Part shown: positions 37,475 to 49,288 of the stretch, piece after piece | Numbering within the stretch: the stretch's first letter is position 1 | Layout of the letters: every line of letters begins with the position of its first letter | Assembly: GCA_033557835.1 (NCBI GenBank) | Contig: JAWQRO010000082.1 | Span: 1-60,307, forward strand | Direction: 5' to 3' | From: Helochares maculicollis | Lineage: Eukaryota > Arthropoda > Insecta > Coleoptera > Hydrophilidae | Length of the DNA: 60,307 bases | Made by a program: the position numbers and the translations under genes | The notes under the pieces: generated by a model | Database searches by the model: none | What the model saw: the letters and a program-made list of their open reading frames with translations, nothing else | What the model was told of the DNA's origin: nothing

Positions 37475-38890
37475 CAGGGTGTTTCAAAATTATGTTACAA
37501 AACTTAAAGGGATGGTAGATATATGAAATAATAAGTTATTGGTTTTTGTTTGCACTTTAGGACACAATTAGTAACCGAAATATTAATTACATGTACATGT
37601 TAAAAACCACTGTTGGAATTCCCTATGACGTCGTCGGTTGAACGAAGATAAACGAATTTCATCGGTATTTCGAAGAATCACCTTCTTGTTTACGCTTAAA
37701 GCATCTGGACTCGCAACTGACGAAATAATAAGAAAAAACTCTCGTTGAAAAGAAATAAAGACGAGCGAAAATGTTAACAGCCCAATAAGTTTTAGCCGGT
37801 GAGAAAAAACAAGCGCCACATGTTTGGTCAGATTGCATTCCTTTGAATTTGTTTTTAATACATTATTTACTATTACATAAGTTAGCAAAACTTTTCATTA
37901 TGCCTTATTCAAAGAAAGACTACTAATATGCAAATCATCTGAACTTATTAAGCACAAAACAAGAAAATCCCTCATTTTATTAAAAACAAAGTGATAAAAA
38001 TGAAAGCAGATGCTCATCAAAAAACGTAAAGCACAATAAATTTAAAACAGACGAAAGAGAAGCGGTGCATGTTTTTCTGGCGTCGCAATAACATGAACTT
38101 GTACTATTAATTGTGATAGAAATTGACTCTATTCCACCGTATTTAAGTAGTCATCGAATTTTAACGAAAAAGAATCTCGACAAGTAAGTTATTGTTTAGT
38201 TTGCAATATATGATGAGACCACCCTTGTTGCGGTGGTAATATAAAGCGATATTCTTTCGAGGTGACGTTGGATCTCCAGTTCAAAAAACAGTGCTCGAAT
38301 AAAATTTTGCTTAAATGGTTGTTTATGTTCGTTATGTTATTAGGAAGGTTTTGTGTTCGCGAAATAATTTTATCTCGTGATTATGACGGATCTAATGCTT
38401 TGGTTTGATTGTGATGCCGGTATTTTATAGAGATAAAGGTGACGTTTGATTGCGATGTATGATGTAATCGTCTTTCTTGCGGCGGAAGATACAAAGCGAT
38501 CTTTTTTCGAGATCACGTTCTGTTTTAAAAGATTCGAAAAAACGCGAAGCTATAAAGTTTGACTTTAATTGTTGTTTATGTTCTTTTTCTGTTTCTCTTT
38601 GGTAAGGACGGTTTTGTGTTCACGAACAAATTTAATCTAGTAGTTTTGAAGGATCTAACGACGTGTTTCATTGTGATGCCGATATTTTTATAGCAATAAC
38701 GGTGCCGTTGTGTCTACAAAATATTCTTTAAACCAGCATGGTTTATCGGCATCATTTAAATTTTGTCGAGAGTCCCAAATTAGCCAAATTTTCAACATTT
38801 TTATTTATATTTGGAAAATACCAGGTCGTGGTCACATCGGCGTTCTTAACATGTGCATTGAGTATTGGAAATTAATTCTGCAACACCCTG
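37475..38890. mobile_element. 1.4-kb non-autonomous DNA transposon with TIRs and TA target duplication
   Basis: The left end reads CAGGGTGTTTCAAAATTA. The right end, reverse-complemented, reads CAGGGTGTTGCAGAATTA: 16 of 18 positions match. TA flanks both ends. The interior has no intact transposase. A plus-strand ATG at about 37900 reads MPYSKKDY then stops, which may be the remnant of a start, but that is a guess. The right half holds two tandem, diverged copies of a roughly 250-bp segment. Confidence 0.75.
38207..38712. repeat. Two tandem 250-bp copies inside the TIR element
   Basis: 38207-38455 and 38456-38712 share a series of blocks in order: ATGATG..CTTGTTGCGG/CTTGCGGCGG, AAAGCGAT, GGTTTTGTGTTC, GGATCTAA and TGTGATGCCG. 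They are clearly diverged and indel-rich. Confidence 0.7.
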
Positions 38891-41800
38891 TATACATTTA
38901 CTTAAGAATTTTGTAAATAATTATTTTTGTCATCAACTGCATCTACGGTTTGTACTTCTATAGAAGATATCTTTTCATAATTAATAACCGTACAATAGGC
39001 ATATTCCGGCTTCTTAATTTTGAAAGAAGATTTTAAATGTCTAATTTTTGTGTCCTCAGCATTTTAAGCTGCTGAAATGGGAGGATCGTTACAAGAACAT
39101 TCCACCTCCAGTTAAACACAAACGAATCACTAAACAATTTCACTTCTTAAAAAATATATTCTGGAGGTTTTAATTAATAAACATAACTGACCGCATCAAA
39201 GTGGAACATTCTACGATGGTACCCATTACAATAGGTATTTGCGCTATTTGCCCCATAAAATAGGCAAATACTTAGATAAAAACTTAGCTGACGCAAGTTC
39301 GCATGCAGAGAAAACATCTCGTATTCTTAAAAATGTTTTTATATTTAATGGTTTAAAAAAGATAAGAACTTGTCAATTAAGCTAAATTAAGCTGTTATGA
39401 TATCAAAAAATAGTCTTTTGGATATAGTTAATGCCCTCGACATATATGCAATTGTATAAATGAAATCTCGCTTTTAGTTTTAAATAAAACATTCGACAAT
39501 TTTACAAATGGAGAAATCCTTAGGCTTTAAAGAGTAGATGTAATACTCCCAAGTAGAAACTGCGAACCAAATTGACGGATGCCGACGTTAATATTTTATT
39601 ACTTGCAAGAAGTGCTACATCTGTAAATTACTTATGTGGTGTGTGTAGAAATAAAATGCACTGACGTTCATTGGCGTTTAATAGATGTATAAAGACACCT
39701 TGTTCGTAAACATGTACGTCTCAAAACGCTTATATTCTCTCCTTTATCATATTAATGTCTGGTAGATAGTAATAAATAATTATATATACGTATTGATTTC
39801 ATTCTACTCTTTGATCGGGATAATAAAGCGCAGCTTTCACCTTAATAGCGAACTATAAGCGAACAAATTAATAAATACTAAATACTTCATACATATCTAA
39901 AAAGTACTCCAGGATAGGAAGAAGAAAGGTTGTTGTTAATTGGAAGTGACGAATATGCAAAACTGCTACTCTCATACAATTTACTTAATGTGTAGTAACT
40001 TGTTATATGCGCTTTCTACTCTAAATTGAGTGATAGAAAACTGAAAAAAATAAACGAAAACTAATGAAATATCTCGAGAATAGCGCAAACGATAAAGTAA
40101 TGCATTATTTTTACTATTTTTTAAGGATTTATAATTTCCTGGTATTGATACTTATGTTTTTATTAGGTTTGTTTTTAGAAATTGTGGAATTCATAACATT
40201 CAACTGAAAGACCTGGGCAAAGTATGTATGGAACATATGCCAGGAACACTTTCTTCGATTCGATTAGCAGGTTAATCGCGTAGTTTTCCTACGTGCAATT
40301 TTATTTATTGCCAATAAATGCGCGGTTAATTTGTTATTTGATGTTATACCTCTAATCCCTCTTGACTGACGCAAGCAGAGTATAAAATTCATTTCGCGGA
40401 GACTCTGTTTTGTACTTTTTTAATCCTTGAACTTGTAAATTAAGTGGACTTGTATACGGTTTCATTTTTATTGCAGACAACTTTGCTACGTCATCGTCTA
40501 TTAATTTATTTTTTGCTGATAGACTTAAATTGGATCTTAAATATGGTATTATGTAAATTATGTAAGGACTATATTTTTGGTTCGTTTATGCTTAATTTTT
40601 TGCGCATTTTGGATTTATATATATTTTTATATTGCTCATAATTTGGAAGCACTTTTTATGGATAATACTATAACTTAATGTTATTAATTAGTATGGTATA
40701 CAAGTATACTTCTCTAATATTATATACTTATATAAATTAAAACTATAATATCTAACGTGGTTTCCTTACTACTATATTTTTTTTTTCATTTCAGCGGATG
40801 TGTAGTTTTTCCAAATTACTTGTTATTATTTCGCTATTAACTTGATAAGGTTTAATTAAGTACCGTATGCTTTTGGGTATTCGCTCAGAAGGAAATGCTG
40901 AAAAGCTGTTTATTATTTAAAAATTGACCTAGAAATATTAAGGATAAACTTTTTAAACTAGTACAGTAGTTTATCATGATAATACCGCTACAATCAATAC
41001 CTGTAAGATAAACTAAAACTGTCAAAACAAAAATAAATCATGATTATTTAGTAGTTCAGTTTGATTGGTATCGAAGAATAGACATATTTATTGTACCTGA
41101 ATTAGTTGGCTGGAATTATTTAATGCTCAATTTGGTAATTTATTCTATATTTTGTTTCATCTATTAATACAATCAAAACTGTATGTTTCCGTAACATCTT
41201 ATAAAATTCGGTAGATAAAGTGAACGTTTTTGCAACGATTATTTTATTTGAATTTAATAAAACATGGTTATGTTTAAGGTACCTCATATTTGAAACTTGG
41301 ATTATGATTTAATTCATAGACATGAAAAAGATAATCTAAAAGCAAAATTATTTATTACATATTGTTTTGTTTCTAGCAGTTTTTCAGTCAACTAAACACT
41401 TAATCTTCATATAGTGGTCGGTAGCTTATATAACGAATGTAACGATTAAATCCAATGTTTACTTATCTTCAACTAGATTAATTAAATAATTGATGATGTG
41501 AGATCTCATACAAGTTTAGTAATTCTTCGCTAATGCATTCTGAGCTGCAATTGGATGTATATGATATCCTGCATATTCTGCAAATCTGGTCCCTTGCTTC
41601 AGCCTCTAAAGATAAATTTTACTTTTAGCAAGGAGGTCAAAAATCCCTTGGAACGGTATTTGCCAGATAAAAAAATATAAGCATTTTATCATCTTGAAAT
41701 AATACTACCGGCAGAAAGATGACAAAAGGCGTTAGACTGGGTTGAAAAATATAACATCCAATAATATATATTTATTAATGATCATAAATCATAAATAAAA

Positions 41801-42540
41801 CGAAATTTGTCTACAAGCCAATAACATAAACGTATAAAAAATTTTATGCTATTTGCGCATTAGTGTTTATAGTTATTGTTAAGCCATAACAATTTTTCTT
41901 AGATCATTTTCTACAAAATGACGACATTACCCACTAATCAAAGTACAAAAAATAACAATATAACTTAGTGGAAAATTAGTGAAACAACTACAGGTGTTAT
42001 TTACGTTTTATGATCAATAAAAATGTTGTCCATCAACATAACTTAAATCGTCATTATAAGAACCAAAGACTATCTTCGTTATACCGTTCAAGAATAGGTT
42101 CAAAATATATTATTTAGGCTCCATGTGGTCATTGTATTTCTATTTCCAAATAAAATACCGACATCATTCATCATTTTGACTGTTGTGTTGACTTAATATA
42201 TCTTCTTACTATAAACTTTAGCGATTGGTAATATTTTATCCGCAATATTCTCCGTTATATTCAACGGTGTTAGAAAAGCGTTTAGACCTCAATAAATTTT
42301 CGGCATTAAATATCTTAGCGGTAATTGAGAAAGTATAGCAAAAATGGTTTGCATATTGAACAGTTAAAAAAAGCTTTAGCTAGTTGAACCTGAGGCGCAA
42401 ATTAAAAAAATTATGATGAGAAAAAAAGTTGACGTCAAGCTGTGTGTCTCCTAGAATCCATTTCATCAAGTGGTACCCGGGTCAGCTAGCAGCCTTGAAA
42501 TGAGATTTGCAGTATAAACCTGTTGATGTTGGTACCTAAT
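38891..42540. other. Spacer, no gene seen
   Basis: AT-rich DNA without convincing open frames or repeats. The last few hundred bases may hold regulatory sequence for the small gene at 42.68 kb. Confidence 0.5.
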
Positions 42541-42544
42541 TGTC

Positions 42545-42555
42545 TATATATAAAG
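42545..42555 (+). promoter_or_regulatory. TATA box of small-gene family member A
   Basis: TATATATAAAG followed by CT, 125 bp before the ATG. The same TATATAA-plus-GC core sits upstream of all three family members, which supports function. Confidence 0.7.
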
Positions 42556-42679
42556 CTGGTAGTGGTACTACCGCGACATTTACGTTCTCGTTACCGACCC
42601 GTGAGTTCTTCGCTGCAGTGTTCGCTTCTACAGAAAGCGCAGTGCTATTAATCAATAACCAATTAAAATTGCAAGGAAA

Positions 42680-42916
42680 ATGTATACGAATCCGTTCAAT
42701 AGAAAACATTCCACCATCAGGCAGGTGATTGACCGATTTCTACATCCTGATTTTAACAATAATGGTAGATCAAAGTCCAACTCTAAAGAATCTCTAAAGA
42801 GAAATGACAGCAATGCTTCATCTTCATCAAAAAGTTCCTACTGCTCATCAAGAAGTAACACTTCATCTAATTACAGCCAATGGAATAAGTCAAAGTGTAG
42901 TGCATTTGGGAAGTGA
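42680..42916 (+). CDS. Small basic serine-rich protein, family member A
   Basis: A 78-aa intronless CDS of an unrecognised family. The N-terminus begins MYTNPFNRKHS, continues through IRQVIDRF and ends LHPD; it is basic, with a likely short amphipathic helix. A serine/asparagine/lysine-rich low-complexity region follows (SNASSSSKSS), then a short tail SKCSAFGK. Member C (48886-49149, minus) has the same first 24 residues although 15 of the 24 codons differ, all synonymously. That is direct evidence that the protein is under strong selection. There is no signal peptide or membrane segment. Length and composition suggest a regulatory or binding peptide, but function is unknown. A TGTGAT motif lies 20 nt after the stop. 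Confidence 0.88.
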   Translation: MYTNPFNRKHSTIRQVIDRFLHPDFNNNGRSKSNSKESLKRNDSNASSSSKSSYCSSRSNTSSNYSQWNKSKCSAFGK

Positions 42917-43420
42917 TAGGGGAGAGAAAATTGTGCTTGTGATGCCTATTTGGATTAAGTCCTGACATTTAACACCTATTGGTAAGTTTGGTGCTAAGAT
43001 TCATTAAATATGCTGTGTTATCAACCTCTCTCAAAATATTGTATTTTATTTTTATTTGCCTTATTTCATTTTGATGTTTATTTATTTTATTCATGTTTGA
43101 AATCAAAGTTGTTAAGCAATATATCTAAAAGTTTTGCATCTTTACAGCAGAAATGTCAAACAAAGTTGATGGTGAAGTAACGTCCAAGTCATAGTGAAGT
43201 AGTTCAAAATGTGTTATCAATCATTGGTATTATGAAGAAGACTGGTCTATTTAAGAACGTTGCGAAGCCCAAGAGTCAAGATTATGCCATAAAAATGTAG
43301 CAAGTTATTTATGAATTAATTTATTGATAATTTATTCTGTGCCAATTTACTTAAGCAGATATTTATTGTAATGCTTTATTTATTTTTTTACACAAATGCC
43401 TGATTTATAAAAATAAAATG
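42917..43420 (+). other. 3' UTR of member A with intron 42983-43147
   Basis: 66 nt after the stop there is a donor ATTG/GTAAGTTT. A matching acceptor GCATCTTTACAG ends at 43147, giving a 165-nt intron. The terminal exon runs to AATAAAATGG at about 43410, a likely poly(A) signal. The terminal exon has no long open frame. Members B and C show the same arrangement. Confidence 0.7.
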
Positions 43421-43866
43421 GTTGCCAAATGTGTGTATATGATTTTTTCTATCGCTCTCTCTTCTGGTGTGTTAGGAAATGTTAGGCGAGATAAATTTAA
43501 TAGTAAAAGAAAGCAGGTTGGTGCTTAAAAGAAAATAATTGTTCTGTCGTTGCGAAAAATTGGGTAGATGTGGAATTAAGGTTTCTTCTTGAGCGCGGTC
43601 TTAATAACTTTGCGCAATTCCATTTGCATTCGGAGACACAAAAACCGTCTAATTTTAAAACAAATTGCAACAACGCACAAGAGCCTGCTTCGTATTGGAT
43701 CTTGTGAAATGTCGCAGAGGTGTTGTTGGAAAATCCCAGTTAAATAGAATAAAAATTAGTTTCGCATGCTCTCCTAGATTTAACCGTATCTTATTTTGGG
43801 CTGCATTCAATATTATGTAAATAATAGCGTAGGATGAACATGTGGATTTAGCTTAAATCAGTGAAC

Positions 43867-43875
43867 TATATAAAG
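43867..43875 (+). promoter_or_regulatory. TATA box of small-gene family member B
   Basis: TATATAAAG followed by CT, only 56 bp before the ATG, so the 5' UTR must be about 20-30 nt. Confidence 0.7.
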
Positions 43876-43922
43876 CTATCCTACGGAAAATTAGTTTAAA
43901 TTTGTTAATGTGATACCATACC

Positions 43923-44138
43923 ATGCATACCAATCCGTTTAGCAGAAAGCATTCTATAATGAGGCAAATGCTTGATAGGTATTTGCATCCTGCTTTTGAG
44001 TATGAAACGAAATCTACTCTTAAGCGAAACAACAGCAAAGCTTCATCGCATAGCTGGTCTTCTACTTCTACTAGTTCATCCAACAGTACCAGAAGAAGTT
44101 TTATTAAAAGAATGAAGTTCCAAGGATTTGAGAATTGA
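43923..44138 (+). CDS. Small basic serine-rich protein, family member B
   Basis: A 71-aa intronless CDS. The N-terminus MHTNPFSRKHS, then MRQMLDRYLHP, aligns without gaps to members A and C with conservative changes. A serine/threonine-rich stretch follows (SSTSTSSSNSTRR), and the tail FIKRMKFQGFEN is basic and aromatic. It lies 1 kb downstream of member A on the same strand, with its own TATA box. Unrecognised family; the alignment to its paralogues makes it real. Confidence 0.85.
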   Translation: MHTNPFSRKHSIMRQMLDRYLHPAFEYETKSTLKRNNSKASSHSWSSTSTSSSNSTRRSFIKRMKFQGFEN

Positions 44139-44420
44139 ATTTAGTAGTTAAGCTTCAACAAAACGTTTGTGGTAAGTACTCATATTTTCCAGACAATATA
44201 TACGTATCACGGCAATGATTTTCAAGTCTTTGCCGCTATTGCATATCTTAAATACATGATTTTATAGTATAATTTACTAGTACATACTATAGTCCATATT
44301 TTTCGTAGATAATTTTAGGGTCAATTTCAACAAATGAATAATTATTTGCAGATTACGGCTGATAAAGCTCGATATAGCTCTCTTACTTTTGCTATAAGCA
44401 AGCGAATAAACTGTGATGGT
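44139..44420 (+). other. 3' UTR of member B with intron 44172-44351
   Basis: The donor TGTG/GTAAGTACT lies 33 nt after the stop and the acceptor AATTATTTGCAG ends at 44351 (180 nt). The terminal exon contains GAATAAACTGTGATGG near 44403: a poly(A) signal overlapping a TGTGAT motif. Placement is inferred from splice consensus and from the parallel with A and C. Confidence 0.6.
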
Positions 44421-46378
44421 CGAAGCCGATGGATGAGAGGAACAATTTTATCTAAGATGCATGGATAAATTAATATTTAAAATACTGCATTAAAATATTA
44501 TTGTTAACGATTTATCACTCTTCCGCCTTGCTAATATTTTGTACAATATAATAATTCTATTAATGTTTGGATGAATTATTTTTCCTGTTGTAAATCCAAA
44601 ATGATATAATATTAATATATTAACAAACATTAATGCTGAATGTGACATAATAATTAATTATGTTGTTATAAGTGCAGCTCTTACCTTCAAAATTTTTCAT
44701 TGAAATCATTTCACGGTTTTGGCATTAAGTGAAGATATTTTTAATTAGTAATATAGTAAGTGCATAACAAGTTCTATTGTCTGTGTGAAGTGACGGTAAG
44801 TGAACATTTTCTTCTTTTAAACATATATTCGAATTCGTAACATTATCATATCCTTGAACACATTTCTACTATTTTGTGATTTTCTGCTAGAAGATCATAA
44901 ATTTAAATAAATATGCATCCGTTAAATGAGAACCTTACGGTTTCATTTCTCACATATTACTTTTTTATTTAGTATAGTTTCAAAACTGGTTTTTTGAGAA
45001 AGACAACGCGTTTAAACAGGTCATCAGTTTTTAAACTTACATTTATTATCATATATTACGCCCTATCTGCGAAGGTAAAAATTATAATGTAAAATATAAA
45101 TATGAAAGTTATGTAATAATTCACAAAATATAATAAACAATAATAATATATAAGCAATAAGGGATAAAATTTGGGTGTAACTAGCATGTTAAGAGAAAAT
45201 GGCTGACAAAATTTAAAAAAAAGTAATCTTAACAGGAACTCTTATTTACAAGTCAAATATTTATCTTGAAAGTAATTCTATAGGTGTTAGGAATATGAAC
45301 TTTTGCACACAAATATGCGTTGTATCTTGTATTAACCCAAAGAATTTAGTGTCAAAATATTGGCTACAATTGGTTACTTCCAGAAATCTTTAAAATGGAC
45401 TGTTGGACTCTCTGGAAACATAAATTCATTCTATGTGTTATGATCGTCTACCTACGTACTATCTTAGATGAATTGAGTAGCCTAAAAAGAGAAGTTAATT
45501 AACTAACCATTAACAGTGTTACGTAAACTGAGTAGCCTAAACGAAAAACACTGCTGCTATTGAATATTACAAATAATTTATTTTTCGTTATATACCTGAA
45601 TTTTGTTCGAAGTTTAAAATAGTCTTATAAAAAGATCCATCGATCACATTTAAACAAAGCTATATTTATTCAAGAGTTATTATTTTTATTGATATCTTGT
45701 TATAACTTCCCGGAAATTAAATTAAAAAGCTTTCATTGATACAACGTTGTTAACTCGTGCGAGAAGTTAATTCACTTTAATAAACGCTACTGATAATATA
45801 CATTTTAATATCAATAATTCACTGCTTTACAAAATTTATTGTTTAATAGGAGTTCGCGCCAATACTCATAAAAATGCAACATAGTTGTACCATCAATCTG
45901 GTGATAAAATTCACATAAATAAATATAAAAAATCGCTGCTAACAACTTAGAAATCAATACACTAATTAAAACAAATTAAAAAATAAATGACCTTCTCATA
46001 TCTTGTTTTAGTTTGTTTACTTTTTATCAGAGTGTAATTTCTGCAGGCGCAAAACTAGTTTATTTGCATTGCTGGTGAAATGTATGCACTCCACTTGAAA
46101 TGATTTAATGTCCAGCTATTAACAAATATATTGCAATTATTTTCAATTAGGCTATTGAAGTCTTTATTGTCATTTTTTATTCGTTGATAGAATAATACTG
46201 GGGCTTTGATACTCTGCATTTGTTCTATTCGAGTCTTGAATCAAATAGAAACGAAGGCCAATTGTACGCAAGTCGATTTTAATCAAAATGAAATTGAATA
46301 AAATTCTTCATTTAAATACTTCTTTCCTAGTTTCCATTGCATCTCTTGTTGGTTGTAAATATTCTATATATTTCTTCC

Positions 46379-46432
<54 letters not shown>

Positions 46433-48499
46433 CACAATACCTTGTTTGTTCATCGAATCGCCTGTTGTTTTGTGTTTTATCTATTTTTATTTATTTCAGT
46501 AGCTTCTAGAATTTTGCTATTCTGCCTTTTAGTAACCATATATAACATTTCTGATTACGATCTTCAAGATTTGTGTCTTCTTTTTTGGTTGGTATTTAAA
46601 TTCTATAGTGCATCATTATGTAATGACAAGGTGTTTCGTCCTTACATATTTTTGTTTTTAATAGCTTCGTCTAGAGTTCGTCTATGTAAGAGTGTGAAAT
46701 TACTAAGGAATTATAATCTGTGACTTGTTTTATTACTTGAATAGTTTTTACTTCAAAGTCTTTCTGTTGTCCCCATTGCACATGTATTCATTTGCTTTAA
46801 ATTCGAATCTATTTTCTATTTGTCATATTGTTAAATTTTTTTGTCAAATCGTCGGAAATTTTTAATAAAACTACTTAATAATTCAAGGAACGGAAGGTAT
46901 ATAAAGCATTTTCATTAGACGGCACCTCCGTTATACCACATTTTTGTTTCGACTTTGCAATTGCTCCTTCTAAGTATATTTTGAATAGTGTAACTGATAA
47001 ACAACATCTTTGCTTAAGTATTTTACTAGGTGTAAAGCTTATTGTTTTTAATCTTTATTATACTGCTTTCGTTAAATAATGTTCATGTTGGTTGTTGCTA
47101 GAACTTTCCATAGCTTCTTTAAAGCTATTGTTGATTTTTCTATATAGAGTCCTAATGTAATATTCTCCAAGACGGCATACTTTCTTTACGCATACGCTTA
47201 CGTTACTTTTCCCATGAGTTGATTTTGTTTTCTTCAATTATTCATCATATTTTAGCTTGTATTTGCTTATATGTTTGCTTGTATTCTGCCTTTCTTAAAG
47301 GTAAATATCATTTCACCAGTATGGCTTTTGTAATAAAATGTTTGCCTTGAGCTCCTGCGAGAGTTGTCTTTTAAATTTTGTCTAAAGAGATTTAAGAAGA
47401 CATCAAATAAACTTAATTGTGTTTTAAAATATCCTCTGCGTATAGTCAATGAATTTTTGCATCCTCTCGAACCAATACTGCGAGCAGTTGTTCTGTTCGT
47501 TTGTTGGTACATCCAAAATTGCATTATTAAAGGTGTGGACACATAAGTCCAGACATATTCTGTGAATTTTTCCTTGGTGAATTGTTAAGTAAACTAAATT
47601 TGAATGCATACAGTCCGCTATTGTCGATCGCGAAAATACAAGCTATTTTAAATATGACATTGAATATGATGCAGAGTATAGTTAATAGGTCGTAGTGGGT
47701 TAATCAATATTATGATGAAGAAACTATGCAAATGTATGTTAATTCATATATGAAATCAACCCAATTGGTCTAATATTTATTTATCGGTGCAAAAATTTAG
47801 ATTTACAGGCTTTGAAGTAAATCATATTATCTCTGAAGTATGTGTTGGGGGCATCAAGGATTTTTTAGATGGCAAAAAAATGAGGAAAAAGTGATAGAGC
47901 ATTTTAAAGCTGGACACTTTCCAACATCTGGCAGTTGAATAAATTGTTACTGATTAAACAGTAGCTATTAAAAGGCTCTATTGTTTGTAGGTTGATGGAG
48001 CAAAAGTTATTTGGAGCTGGAAAATACGTGTCATAAAATTTGTGCTTGCTGAAGCATTAACGTATCGAGAGTGGAAGTAAGTTAAATATAGCTAAGGCAA
48101 CTATGATTGTGGTACTGGATCTTGGAAATTTCAGAATAATATATTATAACAAATGTTTATTGTTGTTTTTAAGCTGTTTAGTTTTAGATTAAGCCGCTTT
48201 TATTCCATCTGGTTGAAGATACAGAGCATGTACTTTTATGAAGTACACAATTTTGTTCATATTCCCCAGGCTATCGTAGATTTATGTTAAAAATTCGTAT
48301 TCCGCATACTTTTTAAAACGATCATTTAGCTCTATAGATCTATATTTACTTTTGATATGCTTTGGCTGCGTGACCCCTGATTATGTTTGATTGGCAATTG
48401 CCCAAAACGTTGTATCAGAGCTGTAGACAGGGTTTTGACCTCTTCATCTTAGCAGACAAAAAATGTTATAAATAAAAAGGAATATTTTCAATTGGATTG
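44421..48499. other. Spacer with (TA)n tract, no gene supported
   Basis: AT-rich DNA. The open frames around 46.3-46.7 kb are by-products of the TA tract. A minus frame at 47267-47542 is polar but matches nothing I know. A short direct repeat GAGTAGCCTAAA occurs near 45475 and 45530. Confidence 0.5.
46382..46429. repeat. (TA)n microsatellite
   Basis: A pure AT dinucleotide run of about 47 bp. Confidence 0.95.
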
Positions 48500-48885
48500 T
48501 TTATTTTAAATGCTCTCTGTGATCTTAGCATTCTATGTCTTTGTACATAAGTAGACTTAACATTAGACAATAAATAAAATAAATTAATACATTTAGGATA
48601 ATTGCTTCAGTAAATGGCACGGCGAAAAGTCGTGAAATCTCCCTATTCTCTTGGGGCGAATAAGTTGTTTGCATTGGGCCATCTGTAAGAAAATAAAAGA
48701 TAATGTAACTATCGCTTTTATGAAATCTTGCAATGATAATAATATAAAATTTTTAACTATTAATTGGTTTTCTTGTAAATCCTAAATAATAAATAAATGT
48801 AAGAAGTAAAGCGGAAAATTGATCCTACCTTCAATATCAATGGCCTGCAGCACAAGAAAATTTCAATAGTGGACGGAAATAATCC
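48500..48885 (-). other. 3' UTR of member C with intron 48683-48828
   Basis: On the minus strand a donor GAAG/GTAGGATC lies 56 nt after the stop. The acceptor TTTTCTTACAG ends at 48683 (146 nt intron). The terminal exon begins ATGGCCCAATGC and runs to AATAAA signals near 48570 and 48500. It has no long open frame. Confidence 0.65.
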
Positions 48886-49149
48886 TCACTGTCCGGCGGA
48901 GATGAATTTCTTATGTCCAAAAATGCTGCTTTTTGGCTTGCAATACGAGGATGAGCTTGAATTACTCTTGGAGGAGGCACTAGACGTAGTAGATTTCCCT
49001 GATCCAGTTGAAGAGTTGCTTAGGGTTGGCTTCAATCGTTGCTTAGACCCTGGTTTCTTGTGGTGGTTGTTGTTTAAGTCGGGGTGTAAAAACCTATCAA
49101 TCACTTGCCGGATTGTTGAATGCTTACGGTTGAATGGATTTGTATACAT
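48886..49149 (-). CDS. Small basic serine-rich protein, family member C
   Basis: An 87-aa intronless CDS. The first 24 residues are identical to member A. The middle is basic then serine-rich (GSGKSTTSSASSKSNSSSSS), and the C-terminus PKSSIFGHKKF echoes the SAFGK end of member A. It lies 5-6 kb from A and B on the opposite strand, with its own TATA box and a post-stop intron. Unrecognised; probably cytosolic or nuclear, since no signal or membrane segment is seen. Confidence 0.88.
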   Translation of the reverse strand: MYTNPFNRKHSTIRQVIDRFLHPDLNNNHHKKPGSKQRLKPTLSNSSTGSGKSTTSSASSKSNSSSSSYCKPKSSIFGHKKFISAGQ

Positions 49150-49280
49150 TTTGATTATAATTTTTAACTTGTTATAAAGTTCAGAAATAGAACACGTTAT
49201 CAGAACGTTATCACAATAGGCACAACTACTGAACAGTTTTACTTTCTGTGCGGGAATGCCGGTTCGAAATTCGAGCTGCG

Positions 49281-49288
49281 CTTATATA
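49281..49288 (-). promoter_or_regulatory. TATA box of small-gene family member C
   Basis: Minus-strand TATATAAG followed by CGC, 132 bp before the ATG. A CATATG E-box lies about 20 bp further upstream, and an initiator-like TTCAGTAG lies about 50 bp downstream. Confidence 0.65.

Noticed and set aside
42680..44138. Assignment of the small genes to the Bearded or Enhancer-of-split families
   Set aside because: Size, TATA promoters and TGTGAT sites are similar in style, but the protein sequences do not match those families as I know them, so no name was given.
46288..46723. Two overlapping plus-strand frames across the TA tract
   Set aside because: Both are opened by the (TA)n run, giving an isoleucine-tyrosine repeat, and have no features outside it.
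47267..47609. Overlapping frames suspected to be a reverse-transcriptase fragment
   Set aside because: I could not match any catalytic motif such as the YADD-type box on either strand.
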